64,000 nucleotides of DNA from a candidate division BRC1 bacterium HGW-BRC1-1. GTDB taxonomy: Bacteria; Sumerlaeota; Sumerlaeia; Sumerlaeales; Sumerlaeaceae. The notes beneath the pieces are model-generated. The model did not search any database. It saw only the letters and a list, made by a program, of their open reading frames with translations, and was not told where the DNA came from. The DNA is taken from assembly GCA_002842095.1 (NCBI GenBank), contig PHCB01000001.1, positions 327,929 through 391,928 on the forward strand, written 5' to 3'. The translations under genes and the position numbers were made by a program. Below are positions 17,701-26,648 of the stretch, one piece after another (the first letter of the stretch is position 1; each line of letters opens with the position of its first letter).

Positions 17701-17776
17701 AGGCCAGTAGCTCAACTGGTGGAGCGTCGGTCTCCAAAACCGAAGGCTGGGGGTTCGAGCCCCTCCTGGCCTGCCA
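17701..17776 (+). tRNA. tRNA-Trp (anticodon CCA)
   Basis: The 76-nt cloverleaf includes an encoded 3' CCA. The acceptor stem pairs AGGCCAG (17701-17707) with CTGGCCT (17766-17772), the discriminator is G and CCA ends at 17776. The anticodon stem TCGGT/ACCGA encloses the loop CTCCAAA with anticodon CCA. The T arm has GGTTCGAGCCC. It lies between rpmG and secE, as in many bacteria. A run of eight T residues follows soon after. Confidence 0.98.
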
Positions 17777-17860
17777 GTTTTTTTTCGTATTAGTCCGGGA
17801 TGGATTTCCGCCCTTGAAAGCGGTGGTTGCCCGGTAAAAATCGGTGGATGGCGCATAACA

Positions 17861-18073
17861 ATGGACGACAAGCAAAAACCAAAGAATGGAACATCGCGCT
17901 ACATTTCGGAAGTGAAGTCCGAGATGAAGAAGGTAACGTGGCCTTCCAAGCCCGAATTGTACGGTGCAACCATCGTTGTGATTGTAGTCACCTTTGTCAC
18001 CAGCCTCGCCACGGGAATGTTAGACATGGCGCTGGGCAGGGTTATGGAATTAGTCATCATGTTTTCGCGATAA
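17861..18073 (+). CDS. secE: Protein translocase subunit SecE
   Basis: This 70-residue single-span SecE is of the short bacterial type. It clamps SecY in the SecYEG export channel. The cytosolic amphipathic helix is SRYISEVKSEMKKVTWPSK, with the conserved KKVTWPS, followed by one transmembrane segment (about 36-58, ATIVVIVVTFVTSLATGML). The gene sits 33 bp before nusG, the usual arrangement. Confidence 0.96.
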   Translation: MDDKQKPKNGTSRYISEVKSEMKKVTWPSKPELYGATIVVIVVTFVTSLATGMLDMALGRVMELVIMFSR

Positions 18074-18106
18074 CAGAGCGTCAAAAGGAACTCAGGTCAC
18101 CATCCC

Positions 18107-18637
18107 ATGGAAAAGCAGTGGTTCGCCATCCACACCTACTCGGGCTACGAGAACCGTGTAAAAACAGCTATCGAGCACAAGGTGCAATTGGAAGGCTATC
18201 GCCAACAGGTCGGCCGTGTGGTCATCCCCCAGAAGAAGTATCAGGAGATGCGCAACGGCAAGAAGCACGACGTGATGCGAAACATCATGCCGGGCTACGT
18301 GTTGATTGAGACCGAATCGAACGACGATATCTTCGATCTCGTCACCAAGGTTCCGGGCGTGTCGTCGTTCCTCGGCGATGCCGGGAAACCGACGCCGCTG
18401 TCGCAGAACGAAGTGGATCAGGTGCTCGATACCGTGGAAGAGCGCCCCGATCGTCCGAAGGCTTTGATCAACTACAGAATTTCGGATCAGGTGAAGGTTA
18501 CCGAGGGTCCATTCGCCAACTTCTCCGGCGTGGTCGAGCATGTGGACCAGGAGAAGGGCAAATTGAAAGTTATGGTGTCGATTTTTGGACGCCCGACGTC
18601 CGTAGAGTTGGACGTGCTTCAAGTAGAAAGCGTTTAA
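18107..18637 (+). CDS. nusG: Transcription termination/antitermination factor NusG
   Basis: NusG binds RNA polymerase and links it to Rho or the leading ribosome. The 176 residues are normal length. The NGN domain begins WFAIHTYSGYENRVK and contains IMPGYVLIE and VPGVSSFLGD. The C-terminal KOW domain (about 125-176) has VTEGPFANFSGVVEHV and KLKVMVSIFGR. The gene order secE-nusG-rplK is canonical. Confidence 0.98.
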   Translation: MEKQWFAIHTYSGYENRVKTAIEHKVQLEGYRQQVGRVVIPQKKYQEMRNGKKHDVMRNIMPGYVLIETESNDDIFDLVTKVPGVSSFLGDAGKPTPLSQNEVDQVLDTVEERPDRPKALINYRISDQVKVTEGPFANFSGVVEHVDQEKGKLKVMVSIFGRPTSVELDVLQVESV

Positions 18638-18673
18638 ACGAAACAACTAGAAACGTAGGTTAAGAGACGAGTC

Positions 18674-19096
18674 ATGGCAAAGAAAGTAGTAGCACAGGTT
18701 AAGCTGCAGGTTCCGGGCGCTCAGGCCAACCCCGCTCCCCCCGTGGGTCCGGCTCTGGGTCAGCACGGCGTGAACATCATGGAATTCTGCAAGCAGTTCA
18801 ACGCCCGCACGAAGGACAATCCCGGCCTCATCATTCCGTGTATCATCACGGTTTATGCCGACCGTTCCTTCACCTTCATCACCAAGACGCCCCCCGCGGC
18901 AGTGCTGCTGAAGAGGGCTGCAAACGTGCCCAAGGGCAGCGGCGTGCCCAACAAGACCAAGTGCGGCAAGGTCTCGAAGAAGGACGTCGAGGAAATTGCC
19001 AAGCTGAAGATGAAGGACCTCAACGCCCACACCATCGAGAGCGCCATGTCCATGGTTGCAGGCACCGCCCGCTCGATGGGTATGGATATCGAGTAG
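18674..19096 (+). CDS. rplK: 50S ribosomal protein L11
   Basis: L11 forms the base of the stalk and the GTPase-associated centre with 23S rRNA. The 140-residue protein shows the conserved N-terminal [19 protein letters not shown] and the C-terminal RNA-binding domain with [13 protein letters not shown] and [11 protein letters not shown]. In most bacteria rplA follows within a few bases. Here the coding block stops and a strong terminator comes 64 bp after the stop codon. Confidence 0.98.
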   Translation: MAKKVVAQVKLQVPGAQANPAPPVGPALGQHGVNIMEFCKQFNARTKDNPGLIIPCIITVYADRSFTFITKTPPAAVLLKRAANVPKGSGVPNKTKCGKVSKKDVEEIAKLKMKDLNAHTIESAMSMVAGTARSMGMDIE

Positions 19097-19160
19097 TTCC
19101 TTCTCCGCACGTTTGCCCTTGCGGGCTGACGAACAGCGGCTGAAATAATAAACGGTTCTT

Positions 19161-19226
19161 GCCGGATACCGTTTCCCTCCCCCTGCCTCGGCAGGTGTGG
19201 GGCGGGAAATGGTATCCGGCATTTTT
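19161..19226 (+). terminator. Strong intrinsic terminator after rplK
   Basis: A long stem pairs 19161-19177 (GCCGGATACCGTTTCCC) with 19204-19220 (GGGAAATGGTATCCGGC), with one near-central mismatch. A nested CCTGCC/GGCAGG hairpin lies in the loop. TTTTTT follows directly at 19222-19227. It separates rplK from the convergent cobO gene. Confidence 0.93.
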
Positions 19227-19241
19227 TATGAGGCGAAGCTG

Positions 19242-19787
19242 CTAGAACTCGATGCCGGGGCGGGCCTGCACGCCTTCGTAAAAATAATGCTTCACGAGTT
19301 GGATCTCGCTGACGAGATCGGCCGCCTCGACCAGCGCGGGAAAGCAGCCACGGCCCGTGAGCACCAGTTCGCAATCGCCACCATCGCGGGCTGCTTTTAC
19401 GAGGCCGAGAATATCCTCCTCCGCGAGGAGTTTGGTGCCGACGCACGTGAGGGCCTCGTCGCACACGACCATGAAATATTTGCCGGAACTGATAAGTTCC
19501 TGGGCTTTGGCGAGCCCCGCGCGGGCCTGATCGAAATCATCGGGGATGTTGGCGAAGCGAAACTTGCCGTCGGGCATCATGCGCTCCATGCCAAAGAAAA
19601 ACATGTCGAGGCCGGCGAGGGTGCGAAGAATGAAGCGCTCGTGATAGTGCTCGTTCTTGCCCTCGAACCCCTTGTCGAATTGCAGAAATGCCACCTGCCC
19701 GCCATTGCCCAGGGCCCGGATGGTAAGCCCGATGGCGCTGGTTGTCTTGCCCTTGCCGTTGCCGGTGTAAACGTGCACGTAGCCCAT
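19242..19787 (-). CDS. cobO: Corrinoid (cob(I)alamin/cobyrinate a,c-diamide) adenosyltransferase
   Basis: CobO/BtuR transfers the adenosyl group of ATP to cob(I)alamin or cob(I)yrinate a,c-diamide. The ATG at 19787 gives 181 residues, beginning MGYVHVYTGNGKGKTTSA with the family P-loop GNGKGKTT. Further motifs are VAFLQFDKG, VVCDEALTC and LVLTGRGC. No other corrin-pathway genes are in the window, so it may serve salvage of imported corrinoids. I looked for a cobalamin riboswitch in the 196-bp upstream region and did not find its conserved boxes. Confidence 0.94.
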   Translation of the reverse strand: MGYVHVYTGNGKGKTTSAIGLTIRALGNGGQVAFLQFDKGFEGKNEHYHERFILRTLAGLDMFFFGMERMMPDGKFRFANIPDDFDQARAGLAKAQELISSGKYFMVVCDEALTCVGTKLLAEEDILGLVKAARDGGDCELVLTGRGCFPALVEAADLVSEIQLVKHYFYEGVQARPGIEF

Positions 19788-19983
19788 ATGAAAAAACCTG
19801 CCGGGGAGAGATGGTACCGCTGGCGACATTCACGACGCCCGCGGTCAAGAAACACAAGCGCTCCGGCGATGTGATTATTCACGACGCCTGCACAGACTGT
19901 GACGCGCGGCATTCCACTCTTGCACCTTTGCGTGATGCGCCGCGACGCTGGGAAGCAACGATGGAGATAGACGAGGGAGCAAT

Positions 19984-20919
19984 GTGCAGACTGAAGGAAA
20001 GAGTGAACGGTCCAAATCCGCAGCAGTTCGCTTGGGCAAATCTGTGATGCGCATATTCCTTGTGACCATCGTGTTCGTGGCGATCCTTCTCCCGGCGGCT
20101 CTGTTCGTTTTTCAGCGCAAACTGATCTTCATGCCGCGCGGATACGAGTCCAGTTTCCGCCGCGGGTTACCGCCGGGTGCCGTGCAGTTGGATTTTTCCA
20201 CCGTCGATGGCAAACAGGTGGCGTTTTATGTGCCACCCCGCGGGGTCGGTTCCTCTGCAAACAACGATTCCTCAACCTCCACACTCTCCGCTCGCTTGTG
20301 GGTCATGTTCGCCGGTAACGCCAGCACGGGGCTGGACTGGTTGGATCTGGTGGAGACCTATCCGGACGGCAACACCGGTTTCCTGATGGTGGATTATCCG
20401 GGTTATGGTTTGTGCGAAGGCGCGCCCACGCGCGACGGGATGATCCGCAACTCCAGCAGCGCATTTGCCGCACTGGTCAAGATTCTCGGGACCACACCAA
20501 CCGCTCTGGAGAGCCGCATGGGAGTGATTGGGCACTCCATAGGCGCTGCTGCTGCGCTGGACTTTTCGATGTCCCACACGCCGCGTCAGGTGGTGCTGGT
20601 GTCGCCGTTCACCACGCTGCTGGCAATGGCACGCCGGGCGGTGGGAAGTCCGCTTTGCTATCTGGTTCGCGACCGATTTGACAACCCGACCGCTCTGGCC
20701 CGACTGGCCGCCTTGCCCCATCCGCCGCGGGTAGATTTGGTGCATGGAAACGCCGACGACATCGTGCCGTTTGCCATGGGTCGCGAACTTGCCGATGCAC
20801 ATCCGGAGATGATCCGGTTCCATGAGGTGAAGGGCGCCGACCATAACATGATTTTGATGAGCGCGGAAGCATTGTTGCTGAAAGCCATGACGGAACCCTG
20901 GGCGGAATCCCATGACTGA
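19984..20919 (+). CDS. Membrane-anchored alpha/beta hydrolase
   Basis: This is a 311-residue serine hydrolase of the FrsA/abhydrolase type. The ATG at 19984 has GAGG with a 5-base spacer; a second ATG at 20047 would begin directly at the membrane segment. Residues about 22-42 (IFLVTIVFVAILLPAALFVF) form one transmembrane anchor. The nucleophile elbow is GHSIGAAAALDFS, and a His in KGADHNMIL is the likely catalytic base. MVDYPGYGLCEG matches the oxyanion-loop region of such enzymes. The substrate is unknown. The last 8 bp overlap tadA. Confidence 0.85.
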   Translation: MQTEGKSERSKSAAVRLGKSVMRIFLVTIVFVAILLPAALFVFQRKLIFMPRGYESSFRRGLPPGAVQLDFSTVDGKQVAFYVPPRGVGSSANNDSSTSTLSARLWVMFAGNASTGLDWLDLVETYPDGNTGFLMVDYPGYGLCEGAPTRDGMIRNSSSAFAALVKILGTTPTALESRMGVIGHSIGAAAALDFSMSHTPRQVVLVSPFTTLLAMARRAVGSPLCYLVRDRFDNPTALARLAALPHPPRVDLVHGNADDIVPFAMGRELADAHPEMIRFHEVKGADHNMILMSAEALLLKAMTEPWAESHD

Positions 20920-21436
20920 CGCTCCGATTCTCGGGCCGGACTCGCCGTACCGCAACGCTCCCCTGCCCCCCAGCGAGTGCTTCGACGAATGGATGGGGGA
21001 GGCGCTGCGCGAGGCGACCGACGCGCAGACCGCCGACGAAGTACCGGTGGGCGCCGTGGTGGTGCACGACGGCAAGGTCATCGGGCGCGGACGCGATCGC
21101 CGGGTGGAACTGCGCGACCCCACCGCCCATGCGGAAGTTCTGGCCATGCGCGAAGCAGCGCTGGCACTGGGAGATTGGCGACTGGAAGGCTGCGCGCTCT
21201 TCGTGACGCTGGAACCCTGCCCCATGTGCGCCGGGGCCGCCCTCATGGCGCGGCTGCCCCTGCTGGTGTACGGCGCGAACAATGACAAGTTCGGGGCGCT
21301 GATCACGCGCACACACCTCGCCGACACGCCGGCATGGAACCATCGCATGGCTCACGTGGGCGGCGTGCGGGCGGAAGAATGTGCGGCGCTGCTGAAGGAT
21401 TATTTCAGCCGCAAACGTCGGGGGCTCTCTGCCTGA
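20912..21436 (+). CDS. tadA: tRNA-adenosine deaminase (TadA-type cytidine/deoxycytidylate deaminase)
   Basis: TadA converts A34 of tRNA-Arg(ACG) to inosine so that it can read CGN codons. The 174-residue protein has the zinc site HAE (His73-Glu75) and PCPMC (Cys103, Cys106), with EVPVGAVVVHDGKVIGRG before it. ARLPLLVYGANNDKFGA and a basic C-terminal helix (SRKRRG) are typical of TadA. A guanine deaminase cannot be excluded by eye, but the motifs fit TadA better. It overlaps the hydrolase gene by 8 bp. Confidence 0.9.
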   Translation: MTDAPILGPDSPYRNAPLPPSECFDEWMGEALREATDAQTADEVPVGAVVVHDGKVIGRGRDRRVELRDPTAHAEVLAMREAALALGDWRLEGCALFVTLEPCPMCAGAALMARLPLLVYGANNDKFGALITRTHLADTPAWNHRMAHVGGVRAEECAALLKDYFSRKRRGLSA

Positions 21437-21445
21437 TCGCCGGCT

Positions 21446-22354
21446 TTATTTGAGACGCGTCATCTCGAAAAGACCGGCAGCCTGGGGGCCGAGGAAACCC
21501 TGGAAGAGCACGCGCTTGCCGTTTTCCTCCACTTCGCCACGCTCGGCGTATTCCATGTAGGCGTAGGTCCATTCGATTTGCTTGGTCTTGCCATCGTCGC
21601 CGATGACCTGCACCGGCACACGAACCGCCTCGGTGGATGTTTGACGAAGTTTCGAACCGCGCGCTCCCTCGATGTCGCTCTTCATCGGCACGCCGCGTTT
21701 CTTCAATTCAGCGATGAGCGACTCGATATCGCCAACCAGATCCACACCGTGGCGATTCACATATCCGGTGAAGTGGTTCACGTTGTAGCCGTGCAGCAAA
21801 ACCCAGGCACCGTATTGGCTGGCACCATTCACCCGCTTGATGACGGACTCTGCGACCGGTCCCCAGGGAACTTGCGTAAACAGGCGCACGGTTTTTTCGA
21901 GGAGCCCGGCCGGGATCTCGCCGGTTTCATCAAGGCGACGCAGAGCTTCAACGTCCGCGTCGGAGAACAACTGCTGGTAACCCGACACAGACTGGCGAAT
22001 GGCCTCCGCGACTTCCGGGGCAAGCTCGTCGATTTTCAACTCGCTGATAAAGATGCGGGGAAAGTCCGGCTCGGCGTGCTGAACGTAACGCGCAAACAGA
22101 TGCGTGTCGGAAAATTCGATGGCTCCCTTTTCCTCAAAATCCAGCGCATCGAAAACGCGTTTGAGATTATCCACGCCCAGATAATGGCCGTTCGCCGTAA
22201 GAGCGAGGGTGCGGAAAGCAATGTGATCGTTCACAAAGTTGCCGCCCAGGTCGGTCAGCATCTCTTCATAAACGCGGGCATAAGTTACACGTGCGGCATA
22301 GTCGTCCCACAAGCGGCGGAGGAACTCACTGATGAAACGGATTTTCGTAGTCAT
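21446..22354 (-). CDS. DUF1338 / 2-oxoadipate dioxygenase-decarboxylase (HglS)-like protein
   Basis: From the ATG at 22354, with GGGAG upstream, the product is 302 residues. The vicinal-oxygen-chelate fold of DUF1338 is indicated by NDHIAFRTL (metal-ligand His in HxxFR), YNVNHFTGYVNRHG (second His) and YMEYAERG (likely Glu ligand). The family includes HglS, an Fe(II) enzyme turning 2-oxoadipate into 2-hydroxyglutarate in lysine catabolism. No other lysine-catabolism genes are present, so the substrate here is open. It is convergent with tadA, with only 9 bp between stops. Confidence 0.82.
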   Translation of the reverse strand: MTTKIRFISEFLRRLWDDYAARVTYARVYEEMLTDLGGNFVNDHIAFRTLALTANGHYLGVDNLKRVFDALDFEEKGAIEFSDTHLFARYVQHAEPDFPRIFISELKIDELAPEVAEAIRQSVSGYQQLFSDADVEALRRLDETGEIPAGLLEKTVRLFTQVPWGPVAESVIKRVNGASQYGAWVLLHGYNVNHFTGYVNRHGVDLVGDIESLIAELKKRGVPMKSDIEGARGSKLRQTSTEAVRVPVQVIGDDGKTKQIEWTYAYMEYAERGEVEENGKRVLFQGFLGPQAAGLFEMTRLK

Positions 22355-22514
22355 GGCTTTCTGGCTCCCTGTTTGGAAAAAAGAGAAGCCGCCCCTCGAG
22401 CAATAAACCGGCTCCGTGAGGAGAGAGTTCGGTGCTCTGGTCAATAGCGAGCGGCTCCATATTTACTGGAAATATATAACCATTAAAAAACGTGAAAGCC
22501 ACCACAAAAGAGGG

Positions 22515-24512
22515 TCAGGGTGGAGTCGACCCGGCGGTTTCCGAGGTGCTTTGATCAGCGGGCAAGGCGGTCACGGTGGCGGTAGTGCTTTCACCCAGTA
22601 TCGGTGAGCCGCATTCCGCAATCCAGTTTTCCACGGTGGTTCGGTCGCGCCCCCCCAGGTCCAGATATTCCTGATAGGCAATAATGGCACGTCCCGTATC
22701 TTTGATATTCTTGTGATAAAGGACACCGATCTTAAGCCTGAACTCGGGGTTTCGTGGATTCGCTTCGACCGCCTGTTGATAGCTCTGCAGAGCTTCGTTG
22801 TAGTATTTCATCTGCGTGGCCGGGTCAACCTGGTCGGCTCCGAGAATGCGACGCACATCGCCGATGGATGACAGGGCCGGCGCATAAGCCGGTACGATTT
22901 GAAGGGCCATGCGCAGTCGCGTTTCGGCCGATCGGGGGTTGCCCTGTAAAAGATCAATCTGGCCGAGAGCGGTTTGCACTTCCGCAGCCTGAAGGCGTTG
23001 CGTGAAATTGCCCGCGTTTTCACCACCAAGCGCTTTCACCACTTCATTGAACCAAGCCCTGGCCTCATCATATTTTTTTTCAGCCAGAGCAATGCGGCCG
23101 GTCTGGATATAAGCCTCCACCGAATCACGTTTTAACGTTCGTAATTGGTCGAGATTTTTACGTGCCTCGTCATACCTTTCCCGCGTTGTCTCCACCTGAG
23201 CTTTCAGAAGATAACCACGCCAACGTTCAGGTTCCCGAGCAATGGCTGCATCCACGTCGACAGCGGCCCGGTCGAGACTTCCCTGACCCAAAAGGGTTTG
23301 GGCGCGGTCGAGCAGAGCATCGTAATTGCGCGGGTCTTTTTCCAATTCGAGGTCGAGCTGGGTCAGGGCCTTCTGATAATCGTTCTGATCCAGATAAGCC
23401 TGGGCGAGAGCATGGTGCACGTGTTGAAAATCCGGATCGATCTTGATGACCTTCTGAAACTCCTCAACAGCGTTGCCCGTTTGTCCCGTGTCACGATAGA
23501 TGCGACCGAGCAAGAAGAGTGCGCTTTTGTTTTGGGGGTTCAGGTCCAGAGCCTTGCGAAGATTCTGAATGGTCTTATAGGTATCGGTGATCATGCTCTG
23601 CTCGCCCATGCGGACGTAAGATTCCACCGCACGATCCAACGCATCGCTACATTCCGCAGGCAGAACCTTCACCTGCATAACGCCTGCGTAATGGCTGGCC
23701 GCTTTCTGATACTCACCACGGTCGAAATGAGACCGGGCAAGTTTGTAATGATAGCAGGCGCGGTCGTAATCGGTGAGTTCGGTCGAGGATGAAGCGAGGG
23801 CCTGTTCAATATGGTCCATGCCCTGGCCCATGGTAGAGTTGTATTCCATGAGCAAATCGCCCAACGCGAGGCGGGCCCGCACGTGATCGGGGTAGAGCGC
23901 CACGGCCGACGACAGTTCATCGTGTCGGGCCAGCATGTTCTGCCGATCGCGGGCAACTTCTGCATTGCGGAAATGCACCTCGGCCAACAGGCGCAGCACC
24001 TCGGAGGTACCGGCCTCATCCGTCATGGAGGACACGAGGGAGGTGAGAAGCTGCTGAGCCTCGGGCAAACGGTTGTTTTGCAGATAAAGAGACGCCTGCT
24101 GAAGTTGTGCTTGTCGGGCCTTTTCCTGCGCCTGACCAATAGCTTCCTGCGCCTGCCGGACACGCCCGCGAAGACGTGTTTCTGCCGGTGACCCTGCGGT
24201 CACTTGTTGCAGAGCCGCTTGGTAATACTCAAGGGCCGGCTGTAACTTACCGGCGGCCAGGGCTGCGTCGCCATCCACTTCCTGTGGTGCCCGATCGCTG
24301 CGCCGCAGCTCTCGTATGTCCGAACGCGATATGGAAATCATACCCACCGCGGTCTTAAGGGTTATCTCGCTGGGTGATTCAGAGGTGACGGCACCCTCCA
24401 GGGTCCGTCCAGATTTTAAAATGATTGTATCTGCGGTCGCTTTCCTTGCCGTACCAGCGAGAAGTAAGGCAACCAAGGCGAACGCAAACACCTTCATAAA
24501 AGATATATGCAT
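22515..24512 (-). CDS. Exported tetratricopeptide-repeat protein
   Basis: The 665-residue protein has a signal peptide at about 1-27 (VFAFALVALLLAGTARKATA). A short N-terminal beta domain follows (TIILKSGRTLEGAVTSESPSEITLKTAVG), like that in other secreted proteins of PVC-type bacteria. The rest, to about residue 630, is a solenoid of at least ten TPR units (for example ALFLLGRIYRDTGQTGNAVE and HHALAQAYLDQNDYQKAL). The C-terminus is Thr/Ser-rich. TPR domains bind partner proteins, and the partner is not evident. The ATG at 24497 is an alternative start. It is divergent from the D-aminopeptidase gene. Confidence 0.85.
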   Translation of the reverse strand: MHISFMKVFAFALVALLLAGTARKATADTIILKSGRTLEGAVTSESPSEITLKTAVGMISISRSDIRELRRSDRAPQEVDGDAALAAGKLQPALEYYQAALQQVTAGSPAETRLRGRVRQAQEAIGQAQEKARQAQLQQASLYLQNNRLPEAQQLLTSLVSSMTDEAGTSEVLRLLAEVHFRNAEVARDRQNMLARHDELSSAVALYPDHVRARLALGDLLMEYNSTMGQGMDHIEQALASSSTELTDYDRACYHYKLARSHFDRGEYQKAASHYAGVMQVKVLPAECSDALDRAVESYVRMGEQSMITDTYKTIQNLRKALDLNPQNKSALFLLGRIYRDTGQTGNAVEEFQKVIKIDPDFQHVHHALAQAYLDQNDYQKALTQLDLELEKDPRNYDALLDRAQTLLGQGSLDRAAVDVDAAIAREPERWRGYLLKAQVETTRERYDEARKNLDQLRTLKRDSVEAYIQTGRIALAEKKYDEARAWFNEVVKALGGENAGNFTQRLQAAEVQTALGQIDLLQGNPRSAETRLRMALQIVPAYAPALSSIGDVRRILGADQVDPATQMKYYNEALQSYQQAVEANPRNPEFRLKIGVLYHKNIKDTGRAIIAYQEYLDLGGRDRTTVENWIAECGSPILGESTTATVTALPADQSTSETAGSTPP

Positions 24513-24675
24513 GATGCCCGTTACCGTGAGGGGGGCAATTTACGAAGTCAAACTCTTGCGGTGTTGATCTCCGAGGGGGATTTCGGGTTGCACAGAACCC
24601 ATCAACCAGATTATCTGGAGATCGGATATAGCATAATTAATTAACCCCTAACCCCCTGAAAGTGAGCAAATCGCG

Positions 24676-25494
24676 ATGCGCGTTATGATCTGGTGTGACA
24701 TGGAAGGAATTTCGGCCATCACCCGTTGGGACCAATGCACGGCCGGTGCAGCGCAGTATGAGGAAGGGCGGCGGCTTTACACTGCAGATGTGAACGCTGC
24801 CGTGCGGGGGGCGCGCAAGGGCGGTGCCAATCACATCGTGGTGGTGGACGGACACGGTGCCGGCGCAGACCATTCATTCAATAGTTGGATCAAGGAAGAC
24901 TTGGAACCGGGGGCCGAGTATGTTTTCGGGCATCGTTGGAGCAGTTACGTGGACCCTCTGCGCGACGAATCGCTGGATGCGATGCTGTTTGTGGGCGCGC
25001 ATTCCATGGCGGGAACACCCGACGGTGTGTTGAGTCACACGGTTTCCAGCTTGTCGTGGCATGCGGTGCAGATAAACGGAAAACCGGCCGGTGAGATTGC
25101 AATGATGTCAGCCGTGGCGGGCAGCTTCGGGGTGCCGGTGGTTTATGTGTCGGGCGATCGCGCAGCCGTGCGCGAGGCTCGTGCTTTGCTGGGTGATAGT
25201 CTCATGGCCACGGAAACCAAAATTGGTCTGGGGCGTTTCTCTGCGCGCTGCCTGCCGCCGTGCGACTCTCGCAAACGCATCGAAATGGACGTGGCCGAGG
25301 CCCTGCGCAAACGCGACCGCTGGCCTGCGGCTTACGTGCCCGGCACCTCGGTGGAACTGGGCGTGGAACTGACCTCGCCGGACAAGGTGGCCGATTATCG
25401 CAACAAAACCGGCGTGGAAATTACGGGCCCGCGGAATGTGGTCTCCCGCGCCTCGCACTATTGGCAGGCTTGGGATCAGTTCTGGCGAGGCTGA
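24676..25494 (+). CDS. M55-family D-aminopeptidase (DppA-like)
   Basis: The 272-residue product matches the zinc-dependent D-aminopeptidase family M55, which releases D-Ala from D-amino-acid peptides. Visible motifs are the N-terminal metal-binding CDMEGISAITRWDQC (DxE), VVVDGHGAG, LFVGAHSMAGT (His ligand), HTVSSLSWHAVQINGKPAGE and the GDRAA segment. No signal peptide is present, so it would act on imported cell-wall peptides in the cytosol. This fits turnover of peptidoglycan fragments made by the amidases encoded nearby. There is no dipeptide transporter next to it, unlike Bacillus dppA. Confidence 0.92.
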   Translation: MRVMIWCDMEGISAITRWDQCTAGAAQYEEGRRLYTADVNAAVRGARKGGANHIVVVDGHGAGADHSFNSWIKEDLEPGAEYVFGHRWSSYVDPLRDESLDAMLFVGAHSMAGTPDGVLSHTVSSLSWHAVQINGKPAGEIAMMSAVAGSFGVPVVYVSGDRAAVREARALLGDSLMATETKIGLGRFSARCLPPCDSRKRIEMDVAEALRKRDRWPAAYVPGTSVELGVELTSPDKVADYRNKTGVEITGPRNVVSRASHYWQAWDQFWRG

Positions 25495-25518
25495 GGTCCA
25501 AGCCCGTTCTAAATTAAA

Positions 25519-25561
25519 AATCCGGGAAGACACCTTCTGCGAAGAAGGCACTTCCCGGATT
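25519..25561. terminator. Bidirectional intrinsic terminator
   Basis: An 11-bp perfect stem (AATCCGGGAAG at 25519-25529 with CTTCCCGGATT at 25551-25561) also contains a nested CCTTCT/AGAAGG pairing. It ends in ATTCGTTATTT on the plus strand and in ATTTTTAATTT on the minus strand. It lies between the convergent D-aminopeptidase and amidase genes. Confidence 0.9.
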
Positions 25562-25607
25562 CGTTATTTCAGAGTCTCCCCGTTTTGAGGAGACCTGAAG
25601 GATTGGA

Positions 25608-26648
25608 TCAGTTGGGTCCGACGAATTTAACAGCGTCGGCGATGACGTAGTAACCGGCAGTGGTCCAGCAGGAGAGCTTGATGGAATTCGCTCCTGAAGA
25701 CAGGCTTTTGGATGCGAGCGTGTTCCAAACGCCACCACTGGTCTGCTGATTCTTCGCGACGGTCGTTCCGTCGGGCAGGATGTAGGGAGCTGCCGCAGCG
25801 CGGTTGGCGTTGGAAGTCCACCAGGCCGACATGGTGTAGTTGCCACCGGTCGCGATGGTGGCGGTCCACTGGGCGGCATCGCTCACCGAGCCTGTGGCGC
25901 GGGCGCGATAATTAGTGCCGTAGTAGCCCGGCTCTGACGTGCTGAGCGTCCAATTGGTGGATGCGCTGAAGCCCGAGCTGGTGTTATCCACCACATAAGT
26001 CTGGGCCACAACGGGAGTGTAGGCCGTGAGCCCGAAGTGGTTTTGGATGGCGTAGAGATGATACTTCGCGGCCGTATCCTGATGCGTGGCGCTGCCAGTG
26101 TATACTGAGTCGCCAGCGTTGTCGACGAAGGCAAGCTCGGCCAGTTCGGCGTTCATGGCCGTGTGCTCGAGCACATAGTAGGCAGCCGTTTTCACACCAC
26201 GATTAGCGCGTCCCCAGGCCTGGATCATGCGATCCTGCACCTTGTTGCGGAGGTCCTGTGTGGTGGTGCCGGCGGTCGGTGAACAGAAAGTCTCCGTTCC
26301 GTTGGCGGTAGTATTAAAAGCATTGTTATGGATGCACATAAAGCGATTGGCGCCGGCGTTATTGGCCACGTCGCAACGCCCCTGCAAAGAGACGTACACG
26401 TCGGTTGAGCGCGTCATCACGACCGACCAGGACCCACCGCCACCGGCGTCGTTGGTGTCTTTGTCCAACCATGTTTTGAACTTAAGGGAAGTATTTAATA
26501 CGTTAGTTGCTTCGGATTGTCCGAAGCCGCCCGCGCCGGGGTCGGAGCCACCGTGACCGGGATCGATGCAGATTTTGGCTGTAACGGCGAAGCAAGAAGT
26601 GGTCAGAGCGAAAGCTGCCACGGTTAGTGCAAGAGTTGTGCGTTTCAT
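25608..26648 (-). CDS. Secreted N-acetylmuramoyl-L-alanine amidase with C-terminal golvesin-like domain
   Basis: The 346-residue enzyme cleaves the bond between MurNAc and L-Ala in peptidoglycan. A signal peptide covers about residues 1-22. The Amidase_3 domain (about 24-206) has the zinc and catalytic residues His32 (DPGHGG), Glu46 (GQSEATN), His107 (CIHNNAF) and Glu171 (AELAFVDN). Residues about 217-346 form a golvesin/xanthan-lyase-type beta-sandwich ending GYYVIADAVKFVGPN, probably for wall or glycan binding. In this protein the binding domain follows the catalytic domain, unlike the inserted arrangement inferred for the first gene of the window. Confidence 0.93.
   Translation of the reverse strand: MKRTTLALTVAAFALTTSCFAVTAKICIDPGHGGSDPGAGGFGQSEATNVLNTSLKFKTWLDKDTNDAGGGGSWSVVMTRSTDVYVSLQGRCDVANNAGANRFMCIHNNAFNTTANGTETFCSPTAGTTTQDLRNKVQDRMIQAWGRANRGVKTAAYYVLEHTAMNAELAELAFVDNAGDSVYTGSATHQDTAAKYHLYAIQNHFGLTAYTPVVAQTYVVDNTSSGFSASTNWTLSTSEPGYYGTNYRARATGSVSDAAQWTATIATGGNYTMSAWWTSNANRAAAAPYILPDGTTVAKNQQTSGGVWNTLASKSLSSGANSIKLSCWTTAGYYVIADAVKFVGPN

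Noticed and set aside
19788..19983. Cobalamin riboswitch upstream of cobO
   Set aside because: I searched for the B12-box and neighbouring conserved motifs by eye and found none.
20272..21348. 358-codon minus-strand frame across the hydrolase and tadA genes
   Set aside because: Antisense to two genes with clear catalytic motifs.
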